NCBI GenBank assembly: GCA_964498755.1 | Contig: CAZCIB010000056.1 | Coordinates: 1-13,108, forward strand | DNA: 13,108 nt | Direction of reading: 5' to 3' | Origin: RZZS01 sp964498755 | GTDB taxonomy: Bacteria; Pseudomonadota; Alphaproteobacteria; Micavibrionales; Micavibrionaceae | Shown: one piece after another, positions 1 through 6,464 of the stretch | Layout of the letters: the number at the start of each line of letters is the position of its first letter | How positions within the stretch are numbered: position 1 is the first letter of the stretch | Notes under the pieces: model-generated | Databases searched by the model: none | Told to the model about the DNA's origin: nothing | The model's input: the letters and a program-made list of their open reading frames with translations, nothing else | Program-made: the position numbers and the translations under genes

Positions 1-49
1 AAACACACCTTAATCTAGGCAGTCAACCTGTCCAACATATCCTGACGAC

Positions 50-153
50 GTACAGCGAACAACATCCGGAACCGTGCGGCCCTGACCCAGCAATACCTCA
101 GCCTGACGCAGCTTACTGATAATCTCTTCCACCGCGTGATTTCTCTTGCCCAT
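50..153 (-). pseudogene. IS3-family transposase OrfA, N-terminal remnant
   Basis: About 33 residues from the ATG at 151-153 resemble the start of IS3-family OrfA, the helix-turn-helix DNA-binding half of the transposase. The visible signature is KRNHAVEEIISKLRQAEVLL followed by GQGRTVPDVVR. In the family this is followed by a segment like (L)GVSEATYYRWRxxYGG, but here it changes to unrelated residues near position 50-56 and stops at 10-12, so most of OrfA and all of OrfB are missing. A G-rich stretch (GGGGG) lies a few bases before the ATG and could be its ribosome binding site. The element's outer end is probably near 171-180, where the sequence passes into IS630-type DNA. Family assignment rests on a short segment seen by eye; it is certainly not functional. 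Confidence 0.6.
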
Positions 154-199
154 CAAATTCCCCCGTAAAATGTCCAACACGAATAGCATTCTCACTATT

Positions 200-990
200 C
201 AACATGGACTCCTTTATAGGGGGCGGGTCATTCTGGAAGTGAGGACTATCCACGAAGCGTTATGTGAGAGGGCCGGCCGGCCTGTTCATCGGTCAGCCGT
301 CTACAAGTTGTTGCGCCGTCACGGCTGGCGAAAGATTGCTCCCCGCTCCCGCCACCCCAAGGCGGATAGGGGCGCGCAGGCGGCTTTTAAAAAACTGGCC
401 TGGCATTGTCGCCCAGGCTTATGAAAAGGCGTGGGCCGCAGGTCGCCATCTTCGGGTTTTGTTTCAGGACGAGGCGCGGTTTGGAAGGATTAACGATCCT
501 CGCGCCTGTTGGGCAAGAGCCGGGGTAAGGCCCGTTGTCGGTAAACAAATTGTCCGGGAATACGCCTATGCTTACGGCGCTTTCTGTCCGCAGGACGGGG
601 CCTCAACCCACTGCGTCCTGCCCGCTATGGACGGCGTATGCATGACTTTCTTCCTGCGCCATGTGCGTGAAACCTTCCCGGATGACTTCATTCTTATGGT
701 CTATGACGGCGCGCCCTGCCATTCCCCCGGGGCTCTGGACGTGCCCGAAAACATGATGCTGGAAACTCTGCCGCCCTATTCCCCCGAACTTAATCCTTCG
801 GAAAACATCCGGGATGACATGAGAGAAAAATTCTTCCGGAACAAAGTCTTTGTTTCCATGAGCGCCGTCATCGAGCAACTCTGCATCGCCATGAACCACT
901 ACGCAGACAACCCGGAAAGCGTCCGGTCAATTACTGCTTTCCCATGGATATGAGACACTCTTTGAAAGAGAATTGGTATCAGTTTCCAAA
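200..990 (+). mobile_element. IS630-family insertion sequence, left-truncated remnant
   Basis: The stretch carries most of an IS630-family transposase gene. Its right part lies inside an integrase gene, because integrase similarity stops near 990-998. The left end is missing: where the N-terminal third of the transposase should be, there is the start of an IS3-family element. The simplest order of events is island integrase, then IS630 insertion, then IS3 insertion into the IS630, then decay. The exact ends are uncertain. I could not define terminal inverted repeats or the TA target duplication expected of IS630, because the left terminus is absent. Confidence 0.7.
221..953 (+). pseudogene. 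IS630-family transposase, N-truncated and frameshifted
   Basis: IS630 transposases are DDE cut-and-paste enzymes related to Tc1/mariner. Two overlapping frames together give the family pattern. The first (to the stop at 422-424) has the second DNA-binding region, with AVYKLLRRHGW and RHPKAD. The second has the catalytic core: the first Asp in FQDEARFG (codon 468-470), the second Asp in VYDGAPCH (705-707), and the Glu in SPELNPSEN (801-803), ending at the TGA at 951-953. The frames join cleanly at the run of six A at 389-394: with one A fewer, the protein reads AFKNWPGIVAQAYEKAW. Full-length members are usually near 340 residues; about the first 90-100 are missing here. All catalytic residues remain, but the truncation makes activity unlikely. 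Strand and family are certain; the left limit is approximate. Confidence 0.85.
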
Positions 991-1183
991 CATTGTTTTT
1001 CTTTGCTTGGCTCCTCGGAAAATAGCTCTGCTCAAGCATTGCCGCTTCCGTATGCTGTGCCCAGCGTACAGCATCCGTTTTTCTTTCAAATGTTTCAGTC
1101 GCAGGCGGGAAGCCTTTAAGACGCACTTTCGTTCTCCAAGAAACCTTACCGTTTCTAGAGGTGCGTTTTTCAATAGTTGCCAT
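990..1183 (-). pseudogene. Tyrosine recombinase (phage/island integrase), N-terminal fragment
   Basis: About 63 residues from the ATG at 1181-1183 match the N-terminal arm-binding region of alphaproteobacterial site-specific integrases. The pattern begins MATIEKRTSRNGKVSWRTKV, then RLKG, TFERKTDAVRWAQHTEAAM and YFPRSQAKK. A good ribosome binding site (GGAGAGG) precedes the ATG, which supports this start. The core-binding and catalytic domains (R-H-R-Y) are missing because IS630 DNA begins at about codon 63-65. The fragment is transcribed in the same direction as the tRNA-Thr gene and starts about 117 bp beyond its CCA end, the usual layout of an integrase beside its tRNA attachment site. It indicates an integrated element extending leftwards whose integrase is now dead. 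Confidence 0.8.
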
Positions 1184-1254
1184 GTCCTCTCCATTATCTC
1201 ACGAGTTTCTAGTAGGAAAAGGCTCATGACCGATAATGACGAGCACTTCCGGAA

Positions 1255-1274
1255 GAGTGTCCCGTGAGTGTCCC
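1255..1274. repeat. Two tandem copies of GAGTGTCCC, 11-bp period
   Basis: GAGTGTCCC occurs at 1255-1263 and again at 1266-1274, separated by GT. The pair sits between the integrase start and the 3' end of the tRNA-Thr gene. Short direct repeats there often serve as arm-type binding sites for a tyrosine recombinase or its excisionase; that role is inferred. A 9-bp copy of part of the tRNA 3' acceptor sequence, CCGGAAGAG (1305-1313), is also present at 1249-1257, overlapping the first repeat. Confidence 0.4.
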
Positions 1275-1299
1275 TCGGAAACGGTGCATCTTCAGGAAA

Positions 1300-1374
1300 T
1301 GGTGCCGGAAGAGGGATTTGAACCCCCGACCTTCGGTTTACAAAACCGCTGCACTACCACTGTGCTATTCCGGC
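1300..1374 (-). tRNA. tRNA-Thr (anticodon TGT)
   Basis: The minus strand folds into a complete cloverleaf. The acceptor stem is GCCGGAA/TTCCGGC (seven perfect pairs), the D stem GCAC/GTGC, the anticodon stem GCGGT/ACCGA (one G-A mismatch at its outer end), the loop TTTGTAA with anticodon TGT, the variable loop AGGTC, and the T stem GGGGG/CCCTC (one G-T pair) around TTCAAAT. The discriminator A is at 1303 and CCA is encoded at 1300-1302. It decodes ACA threonine codons. The 3' end faces the integrase remnant, so the T-arm and acceptor end are the likely attachment site of the island on the left. Confidence 0.96.
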
Positions 1375-1389
1375 GATAAAAACAGAAAT

Positions 1390-1418
1390 GATATATCAGG
1401 ACCAAAAGGGAAGAGCAA
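1390..1418 (-). promoter_or_regulatory. Predicted promoter of tRNA-Thr
   Basis: On the minus strand a TTGCTC box (1413-1418) is followed after exactly 17 bp by TATATC (1390-1395), about 16 bp before the first base of the mature tRNA. Spacing and position fit a housekeeping sigma-70-type promoter with a short leader. This is a consensus match by eye only. Confidence 0.5.
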
Positions 1419-1423
1419 GTTTC

Positions 1424-1453
1424 TTGGTTAATCGAAGAAGTATCTGCTATATT
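1424..1453 (+). promoter_or_regulatory. Candidate promoter of the dotM-dotL operon
   Basis: TTGGTT (1424-1429) and TATATT (1448-1453) are 18 bp apart and lie about 45 bp before the dotM ATG, in the 124-bp gap between that gene and the divergent tRNA-Thr. A run of eight T (1465-1472) sits in the presumed leader. No clear Shine-Dalgarno sequence precedes the ATG at 1499. The match to consensus is partial, so this is a suggestion. Confidence 0.35.
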
Positions 1454-1498
1454 AATAGTCTGTGTTTTTTTTGAAACGTCTTAACCCTTGATTCCCAT

Positions 1499-2788
1499 AT
1501 GTCTGATAAAGGTCAGGAAAGTGGCGCCGAAAACGCCGTAGGCTGGTTAATTCTGGGCTGCGTTTTTGCGGCCCTGGCTTTTCTCGTCTGGTACTTTCAG
1601 GGCGACGCCATTAAAAGCGGCATCCGCTGGATCAGATATGCCGAAATGCAACTCGTCAGCGTCTTTGTGAACGAAAACAAATACGAAATGACTTTCGTTA
1701 ACAGCGCTGGAACGCCCGTCAATTTTACAATGAAACAAGCCCTTGAGACCGTTCCCAGAATTCCTGCGGACTGCGACGCCGTTCCGGCAAACCGCCGTGA
1801 GAATTTTCTGGTCTGTTTGAACTCCCAGACCATGCAGTTTTTAAATGCTGTTGCCCTCGGTCCCATGCGTATGATCTTTGCCGGAATCATCGCCCTGATG
1901 GGCATATGGGCCTATACCTCGGGACCGAAATCGCATTTCAGAACAAAGTATACCATTGACGGCCTGATTGGCTTTCAGGCCAGGAATTTCCCTGCGATTG
2001 TGCCTTTTGTGAAATTTAACCCATCCAATCAGCCGCCGCGCCCGCCCGGCTCCCCCGTCCCGGCGGAATTGCCGCTCTTTGCCGAAGCCCTCGGCCCCGA
2101 GGAGTGGCTTGCATATAATTCTATTCCCATTCCCGACGGGAAAATTGACGAGCGCGCGGCGGCCATCGCCTTTTCCAAACAGCTGGGGGCGCCATGGCGC
2201 GGCGCGGCGCGGCTTCCGCCGTACAAGCAGGTGTTGCTGGCCGCATTTTGCCTGAAGGCTGCAAGAAAACGGAATGACGCCGACGCCATGATGGGGCGCC
2301 TGGCCATGTGCTGGTCGAACTCCAAAGGCTTTGTCATGAACAAAAAACTTCTGAACGAAGCGCGCTCTATTCTCAAAAACAAGGATATGTCAGGCAAGAC
2401 GATCGCGCTGTGCAACCAGCACGCCTTCCAGACAACAGCGCTTTTGAGAGCGCTCGCCACCTGCCGCAGCGAAGGCGGCGTTATGGCCCCGGCGCAATTC
2501 GTCTGGCTTCGCGCCTACGACAGAACGCTCTGGTATCCTTTGAATAATCTGGGACGCCAGTCATATCATATGGAAGCCCTCGGCGCGATGGCGCATTATA
2601 AAATAGAAAAGCTGACCCAGAGGCCCATCCCCAAGCCCAAGGTAGACGGCGCCGTCACCGCGATACGCGAATACATGAACTCGTCAAAAGCGCGTCCGGT
2701 CCCGCAGCTGGACTATTCGGCCGGCGGCAAAAAGGCGATTAAAAAACCCAAAACTTCCGGCGGAGTCAAAAAACCCGCAAAAGCCTAG
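1499..2788 (+). CDS. dotM: DotM/IcmP-like type IVB secretion coupling protein
   Basis: DotM (IcmP; TrbA in IncI plasmids) is an inner-membrane partner of the DotL ATPase in the type IV coupling complex that collects substrates for Dot/Icm secretion or conjugation. The 429-residue protein has an N-terminal membrane segment at about 15-33, a short periplasmic-type region, and a second membrane segment at about 119-140. The long C-terminal cytoplasmic domain follows. Residues 308-372 carry the family pattern: HAFQTT, then PAQFVWLRAYDR, LWYPLNNLGRQ and a final AHYKIE, close to the DR-LW-LN-GR block of IcmP. The last 20 residues are lysine-rich and look disordered. It is somewhat longer than Legionella DotM, mainly through that tail and a Pro-rich segment at 178-188. 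It leads a four-gene plus-strand group and is followed after 9 bp by the next gene. The ribosome binding site is weak, so the exact start is less sure than the identity. Confidence 0.88.
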   Translation: MSDKGQESGAENAVGWLILGCVFAALAFLVWYFQGDAIKSGIRWIRYAEMQLVSVFVNENKYEMTFVNSAGTPVNFTMKQALETVPRIPADCDAVPANRRENFLVCLNSQTMQFLNAVALGPMRMIFAGIIALMGIWAYTSGPKSHFRTKYTIDGLIGFQARNFPAIVPFVKFNPSNQPPRPPGSPVPAELPLFAEALGPEEWLAYNSIPIPDGKIDERAAAIAFSKQLGAPWRGAARLPPYKQVLLAAFCLKAARKRNDADAMMGRLAMCWSNSKGFVMNKKLLNEARSILKNKDMSGKTIALCNQHAFQTTALLRALATCRSEGGVMAPAQFVWLRAYDRTLWYPLNNLGRQSYHMEALGAMAHYKIEKLTQRPIPKPKVDGAVTAIREYMNSSKARPVPQLDYSAGGKKAIKKPKTSGGVKKPAKA

Positions 2789-2797
2789 GAGAAAACC

Positions 2798-3337
2798 ATG
2801 CTCAATCTTGGAAAAAATGTAAAAAACGCGCCGGCCAAAGTTGTCGGGGGCCGTCTTGTCCTGTCTTTTCCTGACGCGCGCCAGCCCGTCCTCTGGCAAA
2901 TGGCTCTCGAGGAAACTCGCTCCAGCGCGTTTGAAATCACACAGGCCGGGAATGATTCCGCATATGCTTTGGTTATGAAGAAAGGCGAGGAAAAGCAGGA
3001 AATTGCTTCCTTCGCAGACAAGGACAGCGCTTCGGAAGCATTAATGGCAATCGGACGGGCTCTGGAAAATCCGGAGGCGGCGACTGTATCCGTTTCCGCT
3101 TCGGGCGCGGCAACGCCCTCAAACAGCAACGCAAAAGGCGCGCTGAAATTTCTGGCCAGCGTCTTTGGCATTCTCGTAATAATCGGGCTTGTTATGTTCA
3201 TGATGTCGCAAACGCCGCGCCCGCCTGCCGGCCTGATGGCGAGCGCGAATACGACCGGACAACAAGCGGACGCGAACGCAAACCCGCAGGCAAGCGGCGA
3301 ACCCGTCTCGGCGGATGCTTTTCTAAGAGGTTTTTAA
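2798..3337 (+). CDS. Unrecognised single-pass membrane protein between dotM and dotL
   Basis: I do not recognise this 179-residue protein. Residues 1-95 form a soluble, mixed-charge domain with predicted strands (GGRLVLSF, YALVMKKG) and a helix near 74-90. A Ser/Ala-rich linker (95-113) leads to one strong membrane segment at about 117-137 (FLASVFGILVIIGLVMFMM). A Pro/Ala/Asn/Gln-rich tail of about 40 residues ends in ADAFLRGF. By charge (Lys at 113 and 117 before the segment) the N-terminal domain is probably cytoplasmic and the tail periplasmic. A strong Shine-Dalgarno sequence, AGGAGA (2787-2792), overlaps the dotM stop codon, so the two genes are probably translated together. Its place between dotM and dotL suggests an accessory subunit of the coupling complex. 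In Legionella that complex has extra small subunits (DotN, DotY, DotZ), but I see no basis for equating this protein with any of them. Confidence 0.8.
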   Translation: MLNLGKNVKNAPAKVVGGRLVLSFPDARQPVLWQMALEETRSSAFEITQAGNDSAYALVMKKGEEKQEIASFADKDSASEALMAIGRALENPEAATVSVSASGAATPSNSNAKGALKFLASVFGILVIIGLVMFMMSQTPRPPAGLMASANTTGQQADANANPQASGEPVSADAFLRGF

Positions 3338-3360
3338 CATTCCGCATGCCAAAATGTTAA
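3334..3360. repeat. Inverted repeat TTAACATT/AATGTTAA after the second operon gene
   Basis: A perfect 8-bp inverted repeat (3334-3341 and 3353-3360) with an 11-base loop containing GCATGC overlaps the TAA stop of the upstream gene and ends 31 bp before the dotL ATG. No T-run follows, so it is not a typical intrinsic terminator. It could be an RNA stability or processing hairpin, a protein-binding site, or chance. Confidence 0.4.
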
Positions 3361-3391
3361 CATAGATAAAGCATAGAAAAACCGGCTGAAG

Positions 3392-5821
3392 ATGGCTCTT
3401 GATACCAGAAAACATGAACATAGCCATAAGGCCCTGATACGGGATATCAGGCCTATTTACGTGCGCTTTTATGACTGGCTTGTTCAGCCAACAAACAGCC
3501 TTTTGATCTTTCTGGGCGGGGCCGGCGCCTTGTTTTTGCCCGATCTCGGGCTTTTCCTGGCCGACATTCTGCTGATCCTCTATTCCATCTTTTTCATCTT
3601 CCTGTTTTTTCAGGACAAAAGCCTGGCGTTCAAATTGCCGATGGGCGCTAAATTCAAGGACAAAAACAATGACGGGCCGGGACGCAACGGCAAGGCCGAA
3701 GGCATCCTTTATCTCGGCAATATTGACAAAACGAATGAGGAAGTCTGGTTTACGAACTCGGATGCACGGACGCATATTCTTTACCTCGGCACCACGGGTT
3801 CCGGTAAAACCGAAGGCTTGAAATCCATTGCCACGAACGCCATGGCCTGGTCGTCCGGCTTTGTTTATGTTGACGGCAAGGCCGATACGGATTTGTGGTC
3901 TTCCCTGTCTTCGCTTGTCCGGCGCTTTGGACGCGATGATGATTTGCTGGTCCTGAACTATATGACCGGCAACTCGGATACGCGCGCGCCGTCCAATACG
4001 ATGAACCCGTTCTCGAGCGGCTCGGCGTCTTATCTGACGAACATGCTGGTTTCGCTGATGCCGAACGCGGAAGGCGACAACGCGATGTGGAAAGAGCGCG
4101 CCGTCTCGCTCGTCAGCTCCCTCATGCCCGTGATGACCTGGAAGCGGGATAATCAGGACATTCCCATGTCGGTGAGCATTATCCGGGAAAACCTGAACCT
4201 CAACAACATTATCCAGCTTTCACGGGATGAGGCGGTCCCAGAAGAGCTGCGTCTTTCGCTTGTGGGTTACCTGGATACCCTGCCCGGCTACGTGGCTGAC
4301 GCCTTCGACGACGAGGGCCGCGAAAAACCGATGGGCCCTGACCAGCCGCCGATGGACACGACAACCTGCCGCCAGCAGCACGGCTATCTGGCGATGCAGT
4401 TTACGCGCTCCCTGCAGTCTCTTGGCGATGATTACGGCTATATCTTCGATACTCAAGCCGCCGACGTGGACATGGTGGACGTCGTTCTGAACCGCCGCAT
4501 TCTCGTCGTGCTGATCCCCGCGCTGGAAAAATCAGGCGACGAAATCGCCAACCTCGGTAAAATCGTCGCCGCGACCATCAAGGGCATGATGGGCTCGACG
4601 CTTGGCGCGACCGTCGAGGGCGAGAGCGCAACCGTCATCGAAAACAAGCCGACGCATTCGGCGACGCCCTTCGTGACCATCTTTGACGAGGTTGGTTACT
4701 ACACGGCCGAAGGCATGGCCGTGATGGCTGCGCAGGCCCGTTCGCTCGGCTTCTGCCTCGTTTTCTCAGGCCAGGACTTGCCTGCGATGAAAAAGCGCGT
4801 GCGCGAGGAAGCGAACTCCATTACGGCGAACTGTAACATCAAGATATTCGGCAAGCTTGAAGACCCGACGGAAACCAAGGAGTTTTTTGAAAAGACCGTT
4901 GGCTCGGCCTATGTCACGGAAGTGCAGGGCTTCCAGATGTCGGGCAGCAGCGGAACCGGCTCTTATCACGATTCGCGTCAGGCCAGCGTTCAGCAGCGCG
5001 CCAAGGCAAGCTACGACGACTTGCGTTCCTACAAGGAAGGTCAGGCGATTATCACGTTTGGCGACCAGGTCATGGAATCCCGCTTCTTCTATTCCAATCC
5101 CGGCAAAGCCAAAGCCATGCGCGTCACGCGCTTTGTCGCCCTGCCGCCGCCGGACGAGACGCTCGTCAAGAATGCGGGCGCGATTACAAGACTGCGCGAC
5201 AAAATGGTTCATAAATCCTGGACGGCGGAACGCGCCGAAGTCGCAGTCGAAACTGAAAGCGAAATTGACGCGCTCGTGCGCGGTTACAAGCTCGGCATTA
5301 AAGGCGGCGCAGACCCTGTAGCGAAGGGGATCGCCGCAGTCACGCAAATCCACGCGGATGCGAACCCCGAAGTCTTCGTGGAAACGGAAGAGGAAAGCGC
5401 TACGGAACCAACGGCCCCCGCAGCGGCGCAACAGCAACAGCCTGGGCCGCAACCAGCAGCGGAAGCGCCGAAGTCCGCTCCGTCCTCTTCTGACGGGAAA
5501 GCCAAGCCCGGCATATTTGCGAAAAAACCGCCGGCGCAACAGGCCGCTCCGGAAAGCGCAGGAGACGCAGGGCAAACGGCTCCGCAGTCTCCCCCTGCTG
5601 AAACGGCGGGCGAGCAGGAAGAGAAAGGCCCGCTTTCCTGGCAGCAACTCGTCGCGGAATCTGAAAAAGACGCTGACGGGTCCGATATCGATACGGAACC
5701 GGAGGAGGACGCGCCAGCGTTTACGTTGCCGGATGAACTTATGGCGACATTGCAAAAAGCCGGCATGGACGCCGGATCACAGTTGTTTAAAGGCTCCGGT
5801 CATGCCGACGCAGCGGAATAA
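3392..5821 (+). CDS. dotL: DotL/IcmO-like type IV coupling ATPase
   Basis: DotL (IcmO; TrbC in IncI plasmids) is the VirD4/TraG-class ATPase that receives substrates and feeds them to the type IVB secretion channel at the inner membrane. In these 809 residues two N-terminal membrane helices (about 36-50 and 53-73) precede the motor domain. Walker A is GTTGSGKT (133-140), Walker B is TIFDE (429-433), and VFSGQD (457-462) matches the conserved glutamine motif after Walker B. Between the Walker motifs lies the inserted all-helical region typical of coupling proteins. After about residue 640 a long low-complexity tail rich in Pro, Ala, Gln and Glu runs to about 780 and ends in a short amphipathic segment. 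In Legionella the DotL C-terminal extension docks the adaptors IcmS, IcmW, LvgA and DotN; this tail may do the same but is not visibly similar. The next gene starts inside its last codons. The start is supported by distance to the first membrane helix; the Shine-Dalgarno match is weak. Confidence 0.92.
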   Translation: MALDTRKHEHSHKALIRDIRPIYVRFYDWLVQPTNSLLIFLGGAGALFLPDLGLFLADILLILYSIFFIFLFFQDKSLAFKLPMGAKFKDKNNDGPGRNGKAEGILYLGNIDKTNEEVWFTNSDARTHILYLGTTGSGKTEGLKSIATNAMAWSSGFVYVDGKADTDLWSSLSSLVRRFGRDDDLLVLNYMTGNSDTRAPSNTMNPFSSGSASYLTNMLVSLMPNAEGDNAMWKERAVSLVSSLMPVMTWKRDNQDIPMSVSIIRENLNLNNIIQLSRDEAVPEELRLSLVGYLDTLPGYVADAFDDEGREKPMGPDQPPMDTTTCRQQHGYLAMQFTRSLQSLGDDYGYIFDTQAADVDMVDVVLNRRILVVLIPALEKSGDEIANLGKIVAATIKGMMGSTLGATVEGESATVIENKPTHSATPFVTIFDEVGYYTAEGMAVMAAQARSLGFCLVFSGQDLPAMKKRVREEANSITANCNIKIFGKLEDPTETKEFFEKTVGSAYVTEVQGFQMSGSSGTGSYHDSRQASVQQRAKASYDDLRSYKEGQAIITFGDQVMESRFFYSNPGKAKAMRVTRFVALPPPDETLVKNAGAITRLRDKMVHKSWTAERAEVAVETESEIDALVRGYKLGIKGGADPVAKGIAAVTQIHADANPEVFVETEEESATEPTAPAAAQQQQPGPQPAAEAPKSAPSSSDGKAKPGIFAKKPPAQQAAPESAGDAGQTAPQSPPAETAGEQEEKGPLSWQQLVAESEKDADGSDIDTEPEEDAPAFTLPDELMATLQKAGMDAGSQLFKGSGHADAAE

Positions 5822-6464
5822 TTACGCTTCCGAAAGCGGGAACATCTTCCTGATGATCATTATCGGGATTGTTTTGTTCGCCGCGCTCATGTTTACGCTG
5901 ACGCGCGGCATGAACGAGAGCCCGACCAATGTGTCGGACCGGCAGGCGAAACTGACCGCTTCGGACCTTCTGACATACGGACAAAGAATGGAACGCGGCG
6001 TTGCGCGCCTGTTCCGCAACGGCTGCTCCGAAAACGATATCAGCTTTGAACATGGCGGCGCTGGCGGGAGCGATTACGTCCACAGCCCCGTCGCGGAAGA
6101 CAAATGCAAACTCTTTCACGCGTCCGGCGGCAAGGTGTCCTATACGTCTCTGGCTGACGGCGTAAATAACGAATACTTTACCGGATCGAACGAAGTTGAC
6201 GGGGTCGGCAACGCGACGGCTTGCGGATCGGGCACGGCCTGTACGGACCTGATCGCGCTTTACGAGGTAGACGGCAATGTCTGCGAACAGGTCAACCGCG
6301 CCCTTAAAATCGGGCCGTTTGCCGAACCAGGGACGCTCTCGACGACAAAATTCACAGGCGATTTTACTTACGCCGATATCATATCAGGCGCAAGCGGCGA
6401 GGCGACGGCCTGCGTCACCAATGGCGGAAATTCATACGTCTACATGACTTTGTTTGCGCGGTAG
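5802..6464 (+). CDS. Membrane-anchored, six-cysteine exported protein overlapping dotL
   Basis: The reading frame is open far upstream, but the likely start is the ATG at 5802, because everything earlier in this frame is an Arg/Pro-rich shadow of dotL. An AAAGG ribosome binding site lies about 9 bp before it, inside dotL, and the overlap is 20 bp. The 220-residue product has a short polar N-terminus ending in SESGN, then one hydrophobic segment at about 15-34 (IFLMIIIGIVLFAALMF), then an exported-type domain rich in Gly, Ser, Thr and Asn. The six cysteines (75, 102, 141, 147, 161, 204) could form three disulfides, which would fit the periplasm. The N-terminus resembles pilin-like or TadE-like anchors, but I see no class III signal-peptide site (G followed by x4-E), so I do not call it a pilin. 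Overlap with dotL implies translational coupling and a role with the secretion system. It ends directly against the convergent argS gene. Confidence 0.78.
   Translation: MPTQRNNYASESGNIFLMIIIGIVLFAALMFTLTRGMNESPTNVSDRQAKLTASDLLTYGQRMERGVARLFRNGCSENDISFEHGGAGGSDYVHSPVAEDKCKLFHASGGKVSYTSLADGVNNEYFTGSNEVDGVGNATACGSGTACTDLIALYEVDGNVCEQVNRALKIGPFAEPGTLSTTKFTGDFTYADIISGASGEATACVTNGGNSYVYMTLFAR

Noticed and set aside
389..394. Classical -1 programmed frameshift in the IS630 transposase
   Set aside because: A -1 shift here leads into a frame without transposase sequence; only skipping one base (or losing one A) restores the protein.
4766..5755. A 329-residue open frame on the minus strand across dotL
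   Set aside because: It is very rich in Arg and Phe with no recognisable domain and lies opposite the DotL motor and tail; it is a shadow of dotL's base composition.
5358..5801. N-terminal extension of the six-cysteine protein gene
   Set aside because: The frame is open but encodes Arg/Lys/Pro-rich sequence overlapping the DotL tail. The ATG at 5802 has a ribosome site and is followed at once by the membrane anchor.
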